Source of the DNA: an uncultured Nitriliruptoraceae bacterium | Lineage (GTDB): Bacteria > Actinomycetota > Nitriliruptoria > Nitriliruptorales > Nitriliruptoraceae | Length of the DNA stretch: 64,000 bases | Reading direction: 5' to 3' | NCBI GenBank assembly: GCA_913060655.1 | Contig: CAJXTG010000002.1 | Coordinates: 54,289 to 118,288, forward strand | Shown here: piece by piece, positions 46,224 to 54,947 of the stretch | Numbering within the stretch: the stretch's first letter is position 1 | Layout: each line of letters opens with the position of its first letter | Notes under the pieces: generated by a model | Database searches by the model: none | What the model saw: only the letters and a program-made list of their open reading frames with translations | Told to the model about the DNA's origin: nothing | Made by a program: the position numbers and the translations under genes

Positions 46224-47207
46224 TCAGACGTTCTCGCCGCGGAAGATCTCCGACACCGACTCGTCCTCGAACACGGCGCGCAGCGCCGACGCGAGGATCG
46301 GGGCGATGGAGAGCACGACGAGCCGGTCCATCTGCAGGTCCGCCGGCAGCGGGATCGTGTTGGTGACCACGATCCGTTCGATCTCGCTGGTGTTGAGCCG
46401 CTCGACCGCCGGGCCGGAGAACAGCGGGTGGGTGGCGCAGGCGATGACGCGCTCCGCACCGCGCTCCTTCAGCAGGGCGGCTGCGCCGACGATCGTGCCG
46501 GCCGTGTCGATCATGTCGTCGATCAGCACGGCGGTGCGCCCCTCGACGTCACCGATGACGTCGAGGGTCTCCGCGACGTTGTGCCGTGTCGGGTCGCGCC
46601 GCTTGTGCAGGATCGCGATGGGCGCGCCGAGGTGGCCGGCGAACTTCTCGGTCAGGCGCACACGGCCCGCGTCGGGCGAGACGATGACGCGCCGCGCCGG
46701 GTCGGTGTTCTCGGTGATCCACTGCTCGAGCAGCGGCAGCGCGGTGAGATGGTCGAACGGGTTGTGGAAGAAGCCCTGGATCTGCCCGGTGTGCAGGTCG
46801 ACGGACATGATGCGGTCCACGCCGACGGCCTCGTAGAGGTCGGCGACCATGCGGGCGGCGATCGCCTCGCGGGAGCGGGCCTTCTTGTCGGACCGCGAGT
46901 AGCCGTAGTAGGGGATGACGGCGACGGTGCGCTTGGCGCTGGCCCGCTTCAGCGCGTCGAGCATGACGAGCTGCTCGATGATGAAGTCGTTGATGCTCAT
47001 GTCCGGCGTCGACAGGTGCGACTGCAGCACGAACACGTCGGCCCCGCGGACGGACTCGCCGAAGCGGGCGTACAGCTCCCCGTTCGCGAAGCGCGACAGC
47101 TGGACCTCGCCGACCCGCATCCCGAGATGGTCGGCGACCTCCGTCGCCAGGTCCTGGTAGGAGGACCCGGCGAAGATCATCATCCGCTTGCGTGTGACGA
47201 GCTCCAT
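46224..47207 (-). CDS. prs: Ribose-phosphate pyrophosphokinase (PRPP synthase)
   Basis: Makes PRPP from ribose 5-phosphate and ATP, 327 residues. The N-terminal FAGSSYQDLATEVADHLG is followed by the catalytic flexible loop region (SRSDKKARSREAIAARM), SVDLHTGQIQGFF for the metal/ATP site, VSPDAGRVR and the PRPP-binding loop VLIDDMIDTAGT. It supplies PRPP for purine synthesis (purN/purH here) and other pathways. It follows glmU by 36 bp in the same direction, a pair conserved in many bacteria. A TAGGGT (47246-47241) inside the glmU end could give it its own promoter. Confidence 0.97.
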   Translation of the reverse strand: MELVTRKRMMIFAGSSYQDLATEVADHLGMRVGEVQLSRFANGELYARFGESVRGADVFVLQSHLSTPDMSINDFIIEQLVMLDALKRASAKRTVAVIPYYGYSRSDKKARSREAIAARMVADLYEAVGVDRIMSVDLHTGQIQGFFHNPFDHLTALPLLEQWITENTDPARRVIVSPDAGRVRLTEKFAGHLGAPIAILHKRRDPTRHNVAETLDVIGDVEGRTAVLIDDMIDTAGTIVGAAALLKERGAERVIACATHPLFSGPAVERLNTSEIERIVVTNTIPLPADLQMDRLVVLSIAPILASALRAVFEDESVSEIFRGENV

Positions 47208-47243
47208 GGGTCCCGCTCCCCCGGTGACGTCGGCGGCCGGACC

Positions 47244-48647
47244 CTACCCGAGCCGGCCGGCGGCCCGGCCCTCCTTGGTGACCTGGCGCGCACGGGCGAT
47301 GGCGAGCGCCTCCGCGGGGACGTCGTCGGTGATGGTCGAGCCGGCGCCGACGAACGCGCCGTCGCCGACGGTGACCGGTGCGACGAGCATGGTCCCGCAG
47401 CCCACGAACGCACCTTCGCCGATGCTCGTCCGGTGCTTCGCGCGCCCGTCGTAGTTGACGGTGACGACGCCGCAGGCGACGTTGGCCCCGGCGCCGACGT
47501 CCGCGTCGCCGACGTACGCGAGGTGGGGCACCTTCGCGCCGGCGCCGACCTCGGCGTTCTTCGTCTGCACGAACGCGCCGACGCGGGCGGCGGGACCCAG
47601 CCGGGTGCCCGCACGCAGGTGGGCGAAGGGGCCGACCTCGACGCCGTCCCCGAGCTCGGCACCGACGGCGCGCGTCGAGTGCACCTGCACGTCGTCCCCG
47701 ACGACGCAGTCGGTCAGGTGGGTCGCGGGGCCGACCGTGGTGCGCGACCCCACCCGGGTCGTCCCCTCGAGGATCGTGCCGGGGAGCAGGACGCTCTCCG
47801 CGCCGACGGTGACGTCGACGTCGACGTAGGTGTGCGCGGGGTCGACGACGCTGACCCCGGCCCGCATCAGCCCCTCGAGGTGGCGGCGTCGCAGGACGGC
47901 CCCGGCGTCGGCGAGCTGCACGCGGTCGTTGACGCCGGCGACCTCCACGGCCGGTGCACGCACCGGCACGCCGTGCCCGGCGCCGCTGGCCGCGAGCGCA
48001 CCGACCACGTCGGTCAGGTACCGCTCCCCCTGGGCGTTGTCCGCCCCGAGCGCGGCGACGAGCGGCGCGACGATCCGCCGGTCGAGGGCGTACATGCCCG
48101 CGTTGACCTCCCGGAGCCGACGCTGGTCGGCGTCCGCGTCCCGTTCCTCCACCACGCCGATGACGGCCCCGTCCGCGTCGTGCAGGACACGCCCGTACCC
48201 GGTCGGGTCGTCCAGTTCGACGGTCATCATCGCGAGCGGTTCGGCCGGGTCGACGGCGAGCAGGCCGGCGAGCGTCTCGGGCCGCAGCAGCGGCGTGTCG
48301 CCCGGGGTGACGAGGACCCGGGTGACGTCGTCGGGCAGCGCCCGGAGGGCGACGTCGAGGGCGTCGCCGGTGCCGCGCGGCTCGGGCTGGACGACGGTGC
48401 TGACCGGCATGGCCGTCCGTGCGTCCCAGGCGGCGACCTCCGCCGCCACGTCGTCCGCGCCGGGGGCGACGACGACGAGCACCCGCTCGAGCCCGAGCGG
48501 TTCGAGCGCGCCGAGGACGTGCCCGAGCAGGCTGCGGCCGGCGACGCGGTGCAGCACCTTCGACGTGGCGGACCGGAAGCGGGTGCCCCGGCCCGCGGCC
48601 AGGACGACGGCGGCGGTTCCCGGACGGTGGGCGTGCGGCTCGGTCAT
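47244..48647 (-). CDS. glmU: Bifunctional GlcNAc-1-P uridyltransferase / GlcN-1-P acetyltransferase
   Basis: Makes UDP-GlcNAc for peptidoglycan, 467 residues. The N-terminal pyrophosphorylase has AAVVLAAGRGTRFRS and GTGDAL; the C-terminal left-handed beta-helix shows hexapeptide repeats and the acetyltransferase motifs KNAEVGAGAKVPHLAYVGD and NYDGRAKHRTSIG. ATG 48647 has GAGGAGGT 6 nt upstream. It lies 73 bp after tRNA-Gln in the same direction and could be co-transcribed with it, and is followed by prs. Confidence 0.97.
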   Translation of the reverse strand: MTEPHAHRPGTAAVVLAAGRGTRFRSATSKVLHRVAGRSLLGHVLGALEPLGLERVLVVVAPGADDVAAEVAAWDARTAMPVSTVVQPEPRGTGDALDVALRALPDDVTRVLVTPGDTPLLRPETLAGLLAVDPAEPLAMMTVELDDPTGYGRVLHDADGAVIGVVEERDADADQRRLREVNAGMYALDRRIVAPLVAALGADNAQGERYLTDVVGALAASGAGHGVPVRAPAVEVAGVNDRVQLADAGAVLRRRHLEGLMRAGVSVVDPAHTYVDVDVTVGAESVLLPGTILEGTTRVGSRTTVGPATHLTDCVVGDDVQVHSTRAVGAELGDGVEVGPFAHLRAGTRLGPAARVGAFVQTKNAEVGAGAKVPHLAYVGDADVGAGANVACGVVTVNYDGRAKHRTSIGEGAFVGCGTMLVAPVTVGDGAFVGAGSTITDDVPAEALAIARARQVTKEGRAAGRLG

Positions 48648-48720
48648 CACGGACCTCCTCTGCGGGCGCGGGATCGGGCACGGGGTCGGGCACGGGGCGG
48701 ACGGGTCGTCGCGGGGTGCG

Positions 48721-48792
48721 CTGGGGGGCAGGGGATCGAACCCTGGATTCCGACTCCAAAGGTCGGCGTGTTGCCGGCTACACCACCCCCCA
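48721..48792 (-). tRNA. tRNA-Gln (anticodon UUG)
   Basis: A 72-nt cloverleaf on the minus strand: acceptor TGGGGGG/CCCCCCA, anticodon stem CCGAC/GTCGG with loop CTTTGGA (anticodon UUG) and T-arm CAGGG-TTCGATC-CCCTG. The discriminator is G and CCA is not encoded. TACCCT about 80 bp upstream (48877-48872) is the nearest TAnnnT element. Confidence 0.95.
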
Positions 48793-48936
48793 CGGGTCCC
48801 CACCGGTCGTGGGGCCGGCCACGTCGCAGACCCCCGGTGGTGTGGTGCGGGCCTGCCGGCCGGGAGCGCCGAGGGTAGTGCTCGGCCGCCGGCCGACCCC
48901 GTCCGGACGTCGCCGACGGCGGCGCCCGTCCGCCGG

Positions 48937-49953
48937 TCAGGTCCCCGCACCCACCGTGACCTCCGGGCCGCCCGCGGGGGCGCTGACGACCTCGACGGCG
49001 TCGAACCGGTCGGCGACGGCGGCGGCGAGCCGCCGGGCGTCCGCGGCGTCGCGCGCCAGACCGAGCAGCGTCGGACCGGACCCGCTGACGAGCGCGGCGA
49101 GCGCCCCGTGATCGAGCAGCGCCGCCCGTCGTTCGGCGAGGGCGGGGCGGAGCAGGACCGCGGCGGGTTCGAGGTCGTTGCGCAGCAGCGGTGCGAGCTC
49201 GTCGACGTCGCCGGTGCGCAGCGCCTGCAGCAGCCCGTCAGGGCTGGACGGTGCCGGCGGCTCGAGGTCGTCGAACCGGGCGTACACGTCGGCGGTCGAC
49301 AGCGGTTCCCGGTCGACCCCGACGACCCAGTGGGTGACGGTGCGGTTCAGCACGCGGGCGACCGACGTGCCCGTGCCCGTCGCGAGCGCCGTGCCCCCCT
49401 CGACGCAGAACGGCACGTCGGACCCGACGAGGGCGGCGAGGTCGTGCAGGACGTCCGGCTCGAGGTCGGCGTCCCACAGCCGGTTGAGCCCGACGAGCGC
49501 CGCGGCCGCGTCGGCGGAGCCGCCCGCCATCCCCGCCGCGACGGGGATGCGCTTGGTCAGGTGCAGCCGTGTCGTCGGCCCGGCACGGTCGCCGTCCGTC
49601 CCCGTGTCGGTCGCCGCCTCGCCGGTGCGCCCCCCACCCGAGGCGCCCCCGATGCCGAGGTGCGCCATCAGCCGACGTGCGGCGACGAGCGCGAGGTTGT
49701 CGGGTCCGGCGGACACGGCCGGGCCGGACCCGCTGTCGACGGTCAGGGTCGCACGCATGCGGCGACGCGCCGCCGGATGCGCCGCATGGGGCTCCTCCTG
49801 CAGTGTCAGCAGGAGCGTGTCGAACAGCGAGACGGTCTGCAGCACCGTCGCGACGTCGTGGAACCCGTCGGGCCGACGCGGGCCGACCCCGAGGTGCAGG
49901 TTGATCTTCGCGGGGACGTGGACCCGCAGCGTCCGTGCGGCGCCCCGACCCAT
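48937..49953 (-). CDS. ispE: 4-diphosphocytidyl-2-C-methyl-D-erythritol kinase
   Basis: GHMP kinase of the MEP isoprenoid pathway, 338 residues. PAKINLHLGV at 14-23 is the first substrate motif. The ATP loop PVAAGMAGGSADAAAAL lies around 137-153 and the C-terminal motif is SGSGPTLLG. A low-complexity insert of Gly, Thr, Asp and Ala (about 102-127) between the halves is not part of the family core. ATG 49953 has GGGGGAGGG just upstream. It follows rsmA by 110 bp in the conserved rpfB-rsmA-ispE order. Confidence 0.95.
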   Translation of the reverse strand: MGRGAARTLRVHVPAKINLHLGVGPRRPDGFHDVATVLQTVSLFDTLLLTLQEEPHAAHPAARRRMRATLTVDSGSGPAVSAGPDNLALVAARRLMAHLGIGGASGGGRTGEAATDTGTDGDRAGPTTRLHLTKRIPVAAGMAGGSADAAAALVGLNRLWDADLEPDVLHDLAALVGSDVPFCVEGGTALATGTGTSVARVLNRTVTHWVVGVDREPLSTADVYARFDDLEPPAPSSPDGLLQALRTGDVDELAPLLRNDLEPAAVLLRPALAERRAALLDHGALAALVSGSGPTLLGLARDAADARRLAAAVADRFDAVEVVSAPAGGPEVTVGAGT

Positions 49954-50063
49954 GCGAACCCTCCCCCGGCCCTCGGCCACGGCCCCCGGCCACAGCCCCC
50001 GGCCACAGCTCCCGGCCCGGACGTCGGAGCGCCACCGCCGCGCGCCCGACCGCCGTGGCCATC

Positions 50064-50942
50064 CTAGGGGTGCCGGGCGGGGGCGCCAGCGGCGAGGTCG
50101 ACGCCGGCGTCGGTGAGCGCGCCGGCCAGCCGGACGAACGTGGCCGGGTCGAGCGTCTCGGGGCGTGCACCCGCGTCGACCCCGGCGGCGGCCAGCGCGG
50201 CGGCGACGGTGGTCGCGTCACCGAGCGCGCGCAGCGTGTTGCGCAGCGTCTTGCGCCGCTGGGCGAACGCGGTGTCGACGAGCCGGGCCAGGCGGGCGAA
50301 GCCGGCCGGGTCGGGGGCGTCGGCGCGCCGGTCGAGGCGCACCATGACGCTGTCGACGTTGGGCACCGGCAGGAACACGCCGCGAGGCACCTGGAGGGCG
50401 ACGGTGACCGCCGCGAGCACGCCGAGCTTCACGCTGACACCGGAGTAGGTGGGCTGGCCGGGCCGGGCCGCCCACCGCTCGCCGACCTCCCGCTGGACCA
50501 TCACGAACAGGCCGTCGAACGCGCCCGACGCGAGCGCCTCCACGACGATCGCGGTCGCGACGTTGTAGGGCAGGTTGGCGACGAGCCGGGCCGGGCCGCC
50601 ACCGACGAGGGCGGGCAGGTCGGTCGTGAGCGCGTCGGCGTGGACGACCTCGACCGTGTCGACGTCCGCCGCGGCGAGCACGTCGTGCAGGGCGGTGACG
50701 AAGCCGGCGTCGAGCTCGACGGCGACGACGCGGCGGACCGCACCGGCGAGCCCGAGCGTGAGCGAGCCGATGCCCGGGCCGACCTCGAGGACGACGTCGT
50801 CGGGGTCGAGGTCGGCGGCGGCGACGATGCGTCGCACGGTGTTGGGGTCGACGAGCAGATGCTGCCCGTCGCGCCGGCGGGTCGCGAGCCCGTGTCGGTC
50901 GAGCACCGCCCGGGCGGTCGCCGGCGTGAGCAGGGCGGTCAT
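50064..50942 (-). CDS. rsmA: 16S rRNA (A1518/A1519-N6)-dimethyltransferase
   Basis: KsgA-type rRNA adenine dimethyltransferase, 292 residues, acting late in 30S assembly. Motif I is [13 protein letters not shown], the adenine-binding catalytic motif is NLPYN, and the C-terminal RNA-binding helices include [26 protein letters not shown] near the N-terminus is the usual lead-in. The ATG overlaps the rpfB stop (ATGA). Although leaderless translation is thought to be influenced by 30S state, no special link is shown here. Confidence 0.96.
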   Translation of the reverse strand: MTALLTPATARAVLDRHGLATRRRDGQHLLVDPNTVRRIVAAADLDPDDVVLEVGPGIGSLTLGLAGAVRRVVAVELDAGFVTALHDVLAAADVDTVEVVHADALTTDLPALVGGGPARLVANLPYNVATAIVVEALASGAFDGLFVMVQREVGERWAARPGQPTYSGVSVKLGVLAAVTVALQVPRGVFLPVPNVDSVMVRLDRRADAPDPAGFARLARLVDTAFAQRRKTLRNTLRALGDATTVAAALAAAGVDAGARPETLDPATFVRLAGALTDAGVDLAAGAPARHP

Positions 50943-51811
50943 CGCAGCCCGAGCCGTTCGGAGCAGGCCGGCCACGCACCCCAGCCCTGCCGTGCGAGGA
51001 CCCGCTCGGCGACGGCGATCTGCTGCTCCCGGGTCGCGTCGGACGCGAGGGCCGGGAAGTCGTCCGGTCGGAACGCGTCCCACGTCGTCGGGGCGAACTG
51101 GAGGCCACCGAAGTAGGCCGCCTCCCCGTCGATGAACCGGACCGCGTCCCACCGGCCGCTGGCCTCGCAGCGGGCGAGCGCGTCCCAGACGACCTCGCCG
51201 CCGCGGGTCCGGCTGCCGAGCCGTTCGACGCGGGCCCGGGGCGCACGCACCGTCTCGCGGGCGACGGTCAGCCGCGACTCGACCTGCCCGTCGACGGTCA
51301 TGACGAGACGGGTGTCGACCCGCATGCCGTCAGCACCGTCCCGCTCGACCCGCCGGTACCCCCGGAGCAGCGTGTCGTCCTCGACGCGCACGTGCGGGGC
51401 GGGCAGCAGCACCGTGACCCGCTCCTCGTGGAGGGTGACGCGCCGGACGCGGATCGTCGTCGGCCCGTCGATCGGGGCGCGCGGGTCGGGGTCGACCCGG
51501 TCGAGCGGCCCGACGGCCACGTCGAGCTCGCGCAGGGCCGCGGCGACCGACGGTGCGGACGTCCGCGTCGAGCGGGCGAGGCCCGGCTCGAGGACGAGGA
51601 CGCGGTGGGCGTCGACGGCCGGCTCGTCCGCGGCCGCCGCAGCGGGGGTGGCCGCCAGCGGTGGGGCCGAGAGGTCGGTGGGCACGCCGGCGGGCACCGG
51701 TGCGAGGGCGACCAGTGGGAGGGCGACAGCGGTCAGGGCCAGGAGGTGGAGGAGGCGACGCACGGGAGGGCGTCCGAGGGCCCGGACCGCACGCGGGGTG
51801 CGGGACGGCAT
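50939..51811 (-). CDS. rpfB: Resuscitation-promoting factor, RpfB type
   Basis: Secreted cell-wall lytic enzyme of 290 residues. An N-terminal signal or anchor (about 19-42) is followed by one DUF348 domain (about 65-120), a G5 domain (about 120-200), then the Rpf lytic domain with [15 protein letters not shown] (catalytic Glu), [15 protein letters not shown] and [23 protein letters not shown]. Mycobacterial RpfB has three DUF348 repeats; here only one is evident. A TACCCT -10 ends 6 nt before the ATG with no Shine-Dalgarno, predicting a leaderless mRNA. The stop overlaps rsmA. Confidence 0.92.
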   Translation of the reverse strand: MPSRTPRAVRALGRPPVRRLLHLLALTAVALPLVALAPVPAGVPTDLSAPPLAATPAAAAADEPAVDAHRVLVLEPGLARSTRTSAPSVAAALRELDVAVGPLDRVDPDPRAPIDGPTTIRVRRVTLHEERVTVLLPAPHVRVEDDTLLRGYRRVERDGADGMRVDTRLVMTVDGQVESRLTVARETVRAPRARVERLGSRTRGGEVVWDALARCEASGRWDAVRFIDGEAAYFGGLQFAPTTWDAFRPDDFPALASDATREQQIAVAERVLARQGWGAWPACSERLGLR

Positions 51812-51817
51812 CCGAGG

Positions 51818-51823
51818 AGGGTA
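51818..51823 (-). promoter_or_regulatory. -10 element for leaderless rpfB mRNA
   Basis: The minus strand reads TACCCT, then 6 nt (CCTCGG), then ATG. The 105-bp gap after tatD allows an independent promoter for rpfB-rsmA. Confidence 0.6.
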
Positions 51824-51916
51824 CGTCCGGCACGGCGCGGCGGGCCGGAGGCGCCCCGTCCGGTCGACCCCCGTCCGGACGGCCCCACGGGCGGTCCTCC
51901 GGGACGACCGGTGCGG

Positions 51917-52696
51917 TCAGCCGGGGAGGGCGAACGCCCGCCGCGTGTTGGCGAGCACCGTCGTCGCGAGCCCGTCGGGGTCGGTGCCGCGCACCGTCGC
52001 GAGCCGGTCGAGGGTGAGCCCGACGAACGACGGGTCGTTGGGCGCACCCCGGTGCGGGTGGGGGGTGAGGTAGGGCGCGTCCGTCTCGGTCAGCAGCAGC
52101 TCGTCGGGCACCAGCTCGGCGACCTCCCGCAGCGGCGCCGCGTTGGTGAACGTGACGTTGCCGGCGAACGAGTGGAACCACCCGTTGGCGACGGTCCGCA
52201 CGGTCGTGGCGACGTCCCCCGAGTAGCAGTGCAGGACGACGCGGGCGTCCGGGCCGACCATGCCCTCGTCCTCGAGCAGCGCCACGCAGGCGTCCCACGC
52301 GTCGCGGCAGTGGACGACGACGGCGAGGTCGTGCCGGCGGGCGATGCCGATCTGGGCCCGGAACGCCCGCTCCTGGTCGACCGGGCTCGCGGTGTCGCGG
52401 TACCGGTCGAGCCCCGTCTCGCCGACGGCGACGACCCGCGGTGCGGCCGCGAGCACGTCGAGCTCGGCGAGGACGGCGTCGGTGGCGGCACCGGCGTCGT
52501 TGGGGTGCAGCCCGACGGCCGCCCACACGTCCGGTTCGGCCGCGGCGTTGGCGACGGCGGCCCGTGACGAGTCGACGTCCGTGCCGACGTCGACCAGCAG
52601 CGCGACCCCGGCGGCTCGGGCCGCGTGCAGCTGCTCGGCCACGTCGAGCGTGAAGTGATGACCGAGATGGCAGTGGGTGTCGACGAGCGGACGCAT
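51917..52696 (-). CDS. tatD: TatD-family metal-dependent DNase
   Basis: A 259-residue TIM-barrel hydrolase of the TatD family. Metal ligands are visible: DTHCHL at 6-11, Glu in AVGETGLDRYRD, His in VHCRDAWDA and HCYSGD, and Asp in LTETDAPYLTPHPHRG. Members act as 3'-5' exonucleases or D-aminoacyl-tRNA deacylases. The position before rpfB-rsmA is conserved. A TAGCGT -10 formed partly by the rsmI stop codon lies 6 nt upstream of the ATG. Confidence 0.94.
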   Translation of the reverse strand: MRPLVDTHCHLGHHFTLDVAEQLHAARAAGVALLVDVGTDVDSSRAAVANAAAEPDVWAAVGLHPNDAGAATDAVLAELDVLAAAPRVVAVGETGLDRYRDTASPVDQERAFRAQIGIARRHDLAVVVHCRDAWDACVALLEDEGMVGPDARVVLHCYSGDVATTVRTVANGWFHSFAGNVTFTNAAPLREVAELVPDELLLTETDAPYLTPHPHRGAPNDPSFVGLTLDRLATVRGTDPDGLATTVLANTRRAFALPG

Positions 52697-52702
52697 GCGG
52701 CG

Positions 52703-52708
52703 ACGCTA
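52703..52708 (-). promoter_or_regulatory. -10 element for leaderless tatD mRNA, built on the rsmI stop codon
   Basis: The minus strand reads TAGCGT, then 6 nt (CGCCGC), then ATG. The first three bases TAG are the stop codon of rsmI. Confidence 0.55.
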
Positions 52709-53551
52709 CCCGCGGGGTGTGCCGCGCCGGTCGGTGACGGCCGCGTAGACGGCCCGCCGCCGCAGCCCGTGCTCGGTGGCGACCCGGTCGACGGCGTCGC
52801 GGGTCGACCATCCGTCGGTGACGAGCGCCTCGACGGCGGCGGCGACGGTCGCGTCGTCGACCGGCGCGACCTCCGCCGGCGGGGCACCGGCGATGACGAG
52901 GGTCAGCTCGCCCCGCACCCCGTCGGCGGCACCGTCGCGCAGCGCACCGAGCGTGCCCCGACGGACGTCCTCGTGCAGCTTGGTGAGCTCGCGGCACAGG
53001 ACCGCCGGCCGGTCCTCCCCGCAGGCGGCGGCGAGGTCGGCGAGGTCGGCGGCCGCCCGGTGCGGCGCGACGAACAGCACGACGGTGCGCGGCTCGTCGG
53101 CGAGCTCGGCGAGCCTGCGGCTGCGGGCACCACCACGGCGCGGGAGGAAGCCGTCGAACGCGACCCGGTCGGTGGGGAGCCCGGACGCGACGAGCGCGGC
53201 GAGGACGGCGGACGCGCCGGGGACGGGGACGACGGGGACGTCGGCGGCGATGCAGGCGCGGACGAGCAGCAGGCCGGGGTCGCTGACGAGCGGGGTCCCC
53301 GCGTCGGTGACGAGCGCGACGTGCGCACCGGCACGGATCCGGTCGACGACCTCGTCGACACGTTCCCGCTCGTTGTGCTCATGGAGGGACCGCTGCGGGC
53401 TGCTGCTGCCGACGTGGGCGAGGAGCCGGCCGGTGTGGCGGGTGTCCTCGGCGAGCACCAGGTCGGCGGCACGGAGCACGTCGGCCGCACGGCCGCTGAG
53501 GTCACCGAGGTTGCCGATCGGCGTGGCGACGACGGAGAGGGTCCCGCTCAT
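52706..53551 (-). CDS. rsmI: 16S rRNA (C1402-2'-O)-methyltransferase
   Basis: Tetrapyrrole-methylase-fold rRNA methyltransferase, 281 residues. GTLSVVATPIGNLGDLSGRA at the N-terminus and LVTDAGTPLVSDPG are the family signatures; VFLPRRGG-like text (DGFLPRRGGARSRRLAEL) follows. The C-terminal extension (about 230-281) ends in a helix-turn-helix-like segment. It modifies the decoding centre. GTGAGGA precedes the ATG. It lies directly downstream of tRNA-Ala in the same direction. Confidence 0.95.
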   Translation of the reverse strand: MSGTLSVVATPIGNLGDLSGRAADVLRAADLVLAEDTRHTGRLLAHVGSSSPQRSLHEHNERERVDEVVDRIRAGAHVALVTDAGTPLVSDPGLLLVRACIAADVPVVPVPGASAVLAALVASGLPTDRVAFDGFLPRRGGARSRRLAELADEPRTVVLFVAPHRAAADLADLAAACGEDRPAVLCRELTKLHEDVRRGTLGALRDGAADGVRGELTLVIAGAPPAEVAPVDDATVAAAVEALVTDGWSTRDAVDRVATEHGLRRRAVYAAVTDRRGTPRG

Positions 53552-53587
53552 GCGTCCTCACCCCGTCCGGCGGCGGACACGGGTCGG

Positions 53588-53661
53588 TGGAGGTGATCGG
53601 ATTTGAACCGACGACTTCTTCGTTGCGAACGAAGCGCTCTGCCAGGCTGAGCTACACCCCC
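53588..53661 (-). tRNA. tRNA-Ala (anticodon CGC)
   Basis: A 74-nt cloverleaf on the minus strand: acceptor GGGGGTG/CACCTCC, D-arm with AGCTCAG, anticodon stem CTTCG/CGAAG with loop TTCGCAA (anticodon CGC), T-loop TTCAAAT. The acceptor contains one G-U pair (G3-U70), the classic alanine identity element. The discriminator is A. TACACT (53680-53675) ends 13 bp before it. Confidence 0.95.
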
Positions 53662-53674
53662 GAAGGGCGGCCGG

Positions 53675-53680
53675 AGTGTA
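53675..53680 (-). promoter_or_regulatory. -10 element of tRNA-Ala
   Basis: The minus strand reads TACACT 13 bp upstream of the mature tRNA 5' end. The spacing suits a short 5' leader removed by RNase P. Confidence 0.5.
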
Positions 53681-53728
53681 GCGGCGGCCGGCGGGTGGCC
53701 GGCCGGTCGGGTCGGGGGCCCGGGGGTC

Positions 53729-54289
53729 TCAGCCGCGCCAGGACGGCAGCCGGACGACGGTCGCCGAGGTGCCGGCGGCGACGACGAGCTCCCCGGTGAT
53801 CTCGTCGACGAGCGGCTGCGCGGGCCGCCGCAGGTCGAGGGAGACGAGGACGTCGCGGGCGGCGTCGCGCTGCAGCTTGAGGCGCCGCAGCACGACGACG
53901 GCGGCGAGCGACGCGCCGACGAGGGTGCCGGCGACGACCCAGGCGGGGCCGCCGACCAGCGGTGCGGCCGCGACGGACACGACGGTGGCCGCGAGCAGCG
54001 TCAGCGCACGGCGACGGCGACGGGCGACGACCGGGTCCTCGTCCCGCCGCACGCCCGGCGGGGTCGTGCCGACCGGCGTGGCGCCGACCGAGCTCGACCC
54101 GACGGGGGTGGCGCCGGTGCGGGTCGTCGGTGCGCCCGCGGCATCCGTCCTGAGCCCGTCCATGGCGCGCTGGAACCCTCCGACCGACGCCCGGGGGGAC
54201 GGGCGGAGGCGGGACCGTAGTGCGCCGGGGAGGAGGATGACGACCCACACGAGGATGAGCAGCAGCAGCGACGGATTCAGCGCACCCAC
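53729..54289 (-). CDS. GlpR/SepX-like actinobacterial membrane protein
   Basis: A 186-residue protein with an N-terminal transmembrane segment (5-23), then PRASVGGFQRAMDGL, a low-complexity linker with repeated GATPVG/TGVAP-like units (50-85), two close transmembrane segments (94-111 and 115-135) and a cytoplasmic tail. This layout is that of the actinobacterial divisome proteins GlpR and SepX. GlpR is the membrane partner of the MoeA-like protein Glp, and a moeA gene lies one gene away. GTG 54289 begins the first segment; GGAGG is 10 nt upstream. The family call rests on topology and synteny. Confidence 0.6.
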   Translation of the reverse strand: MGALNPSLLLLILVWVVILLPGALRSRLRPSPRASVGGFQRAMDGLRTDAAGAPTTRTGATPVGSSSVGATPVGTTPPGVRRDEDPVVARRRRRALTLLAATVVSVAAAPLVGGPAWVVAGTLVGASLAAVVVLRRLKLQRDAARDVLVSLDLRRPAQPLVDEITGELVVAAGTSATVVRLPSWRG

Positions 54290-54371
54290 CGGGCCACCGC
54301 CTCCATGGTCCGTCGTGACGCCTCGACCCGCGTCCGGGTCGTGCGGCCCTGCGCCCACAGGGCTGGCGCGG

Positions 54372-54399
54372 ACCGTAACAACCGGCGCCGCCGGCGCCG
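54372..54399 (-). promoter_or_regulatory. Hairpin after moaC and -10 of the GlpR-like gene
   Basis: On the minus strand a 7-bp stem around 54383-54399 (GGCGCC arms) is followed by TTGTTACGG, a weak terminator-like end for moaC. TACGGT at 54377-54372 then serves as a -10 for the GlpR-like gene, with a leader of about 80 nt. Confidence 0.35.
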
Positions 54400-54446
54400 T
54401 GGAGGCCCGACCGTGCCCGCGCCGGCGGGCGGCCGCCCTGCGACGC

Positions 54447-54947
54447 TCAGTCGGCGGTCCCGACGTCCCCGGAGCGGCCGCCGGTCTTGCGCTCGAGCCG
54501 GACGTCGGTGACGACGGCGTCGCGCTGCACGGCCTTGACGAGGTCGTAGACGGTGAGCGCGGCGACGGACACGGCGGTGAGCGCCTCCATCTCGACGCCG
54601 GTGCGGTCGTGGGCGCGTGCGGTCGCGACGATCGAGACGGTCCCCGCGGCACGGTCGACGTCGAGGTCGACGTCGACGCCGGTCAGCGCCACCTGGTGGC
54701 ACAGCGGGATGAGCTCGGGCGTGCGCTTCGCCGCCTGGATGCCGGCGATGCGTGCGAGCGCGACCGCATCACCCTTGGGGAGCTCCCCGTCGGCGAGCAG
54801 CGCGGCCGTCGCCGGCGTGACGATGACGCGGGCGGAGGCGACGGCGGTGCGGTCGGTCACGTCCTTCGCGCCGACGTCGACCATGCGTGCGGCCCCCCGG
54901 TCGTCGAGGTGGGTGAGGCGCTCCCCCTGCGGGTCCCGTCCGCCCAT
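54447..54947 (-). CDS. moaC: Cyclic pyranopterin monophosphate synthase
   Basis: Second step of molybdenum cofactor synthesis, 166 residues. THLDDRGAARMVDVGAKDVT opens the domain. PLCHQVALTGVDVD holds the conserved histidine region, and GVEMEALTAVSVAALTVYDLVKA contains the catalytic Glu and Asp. The ATG shares one base with the moeA stop (TGATG). It partners functionally with MoeA and with MobA (61486); the MoaA that feeds it is not in the window. Confidence 0.96.
   Translation of the reverse strand: MGGRDPQGERLTHLDDRGAARMVDVGAKDVTDRTAVASARVIVTPATAALLADGELPKGDAVALARIAGIQAAKRTPELIPLCHQVALTGVDVDLDVDRAAGTVSIVATARAHDRTGVEMEALTAVSVAALTVYDLVKAVQRDAVVTDVRLERKTGGRSGDVGTAD

Noticed and set aside
45678..48878. 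Open frame of 1066 codons opposite rplY, prs and glmU
   Set aside because: Composition is that of a shadow frame, and the sense strand holds three well-known genes and a tRNA.
54050..54130. Short repeats in the GlpR-like gene considered as a DNA repeat array
   Set aside because: They are imperfect and encode a low-complexity linker; no spacer pattern or regular DNA period is present.
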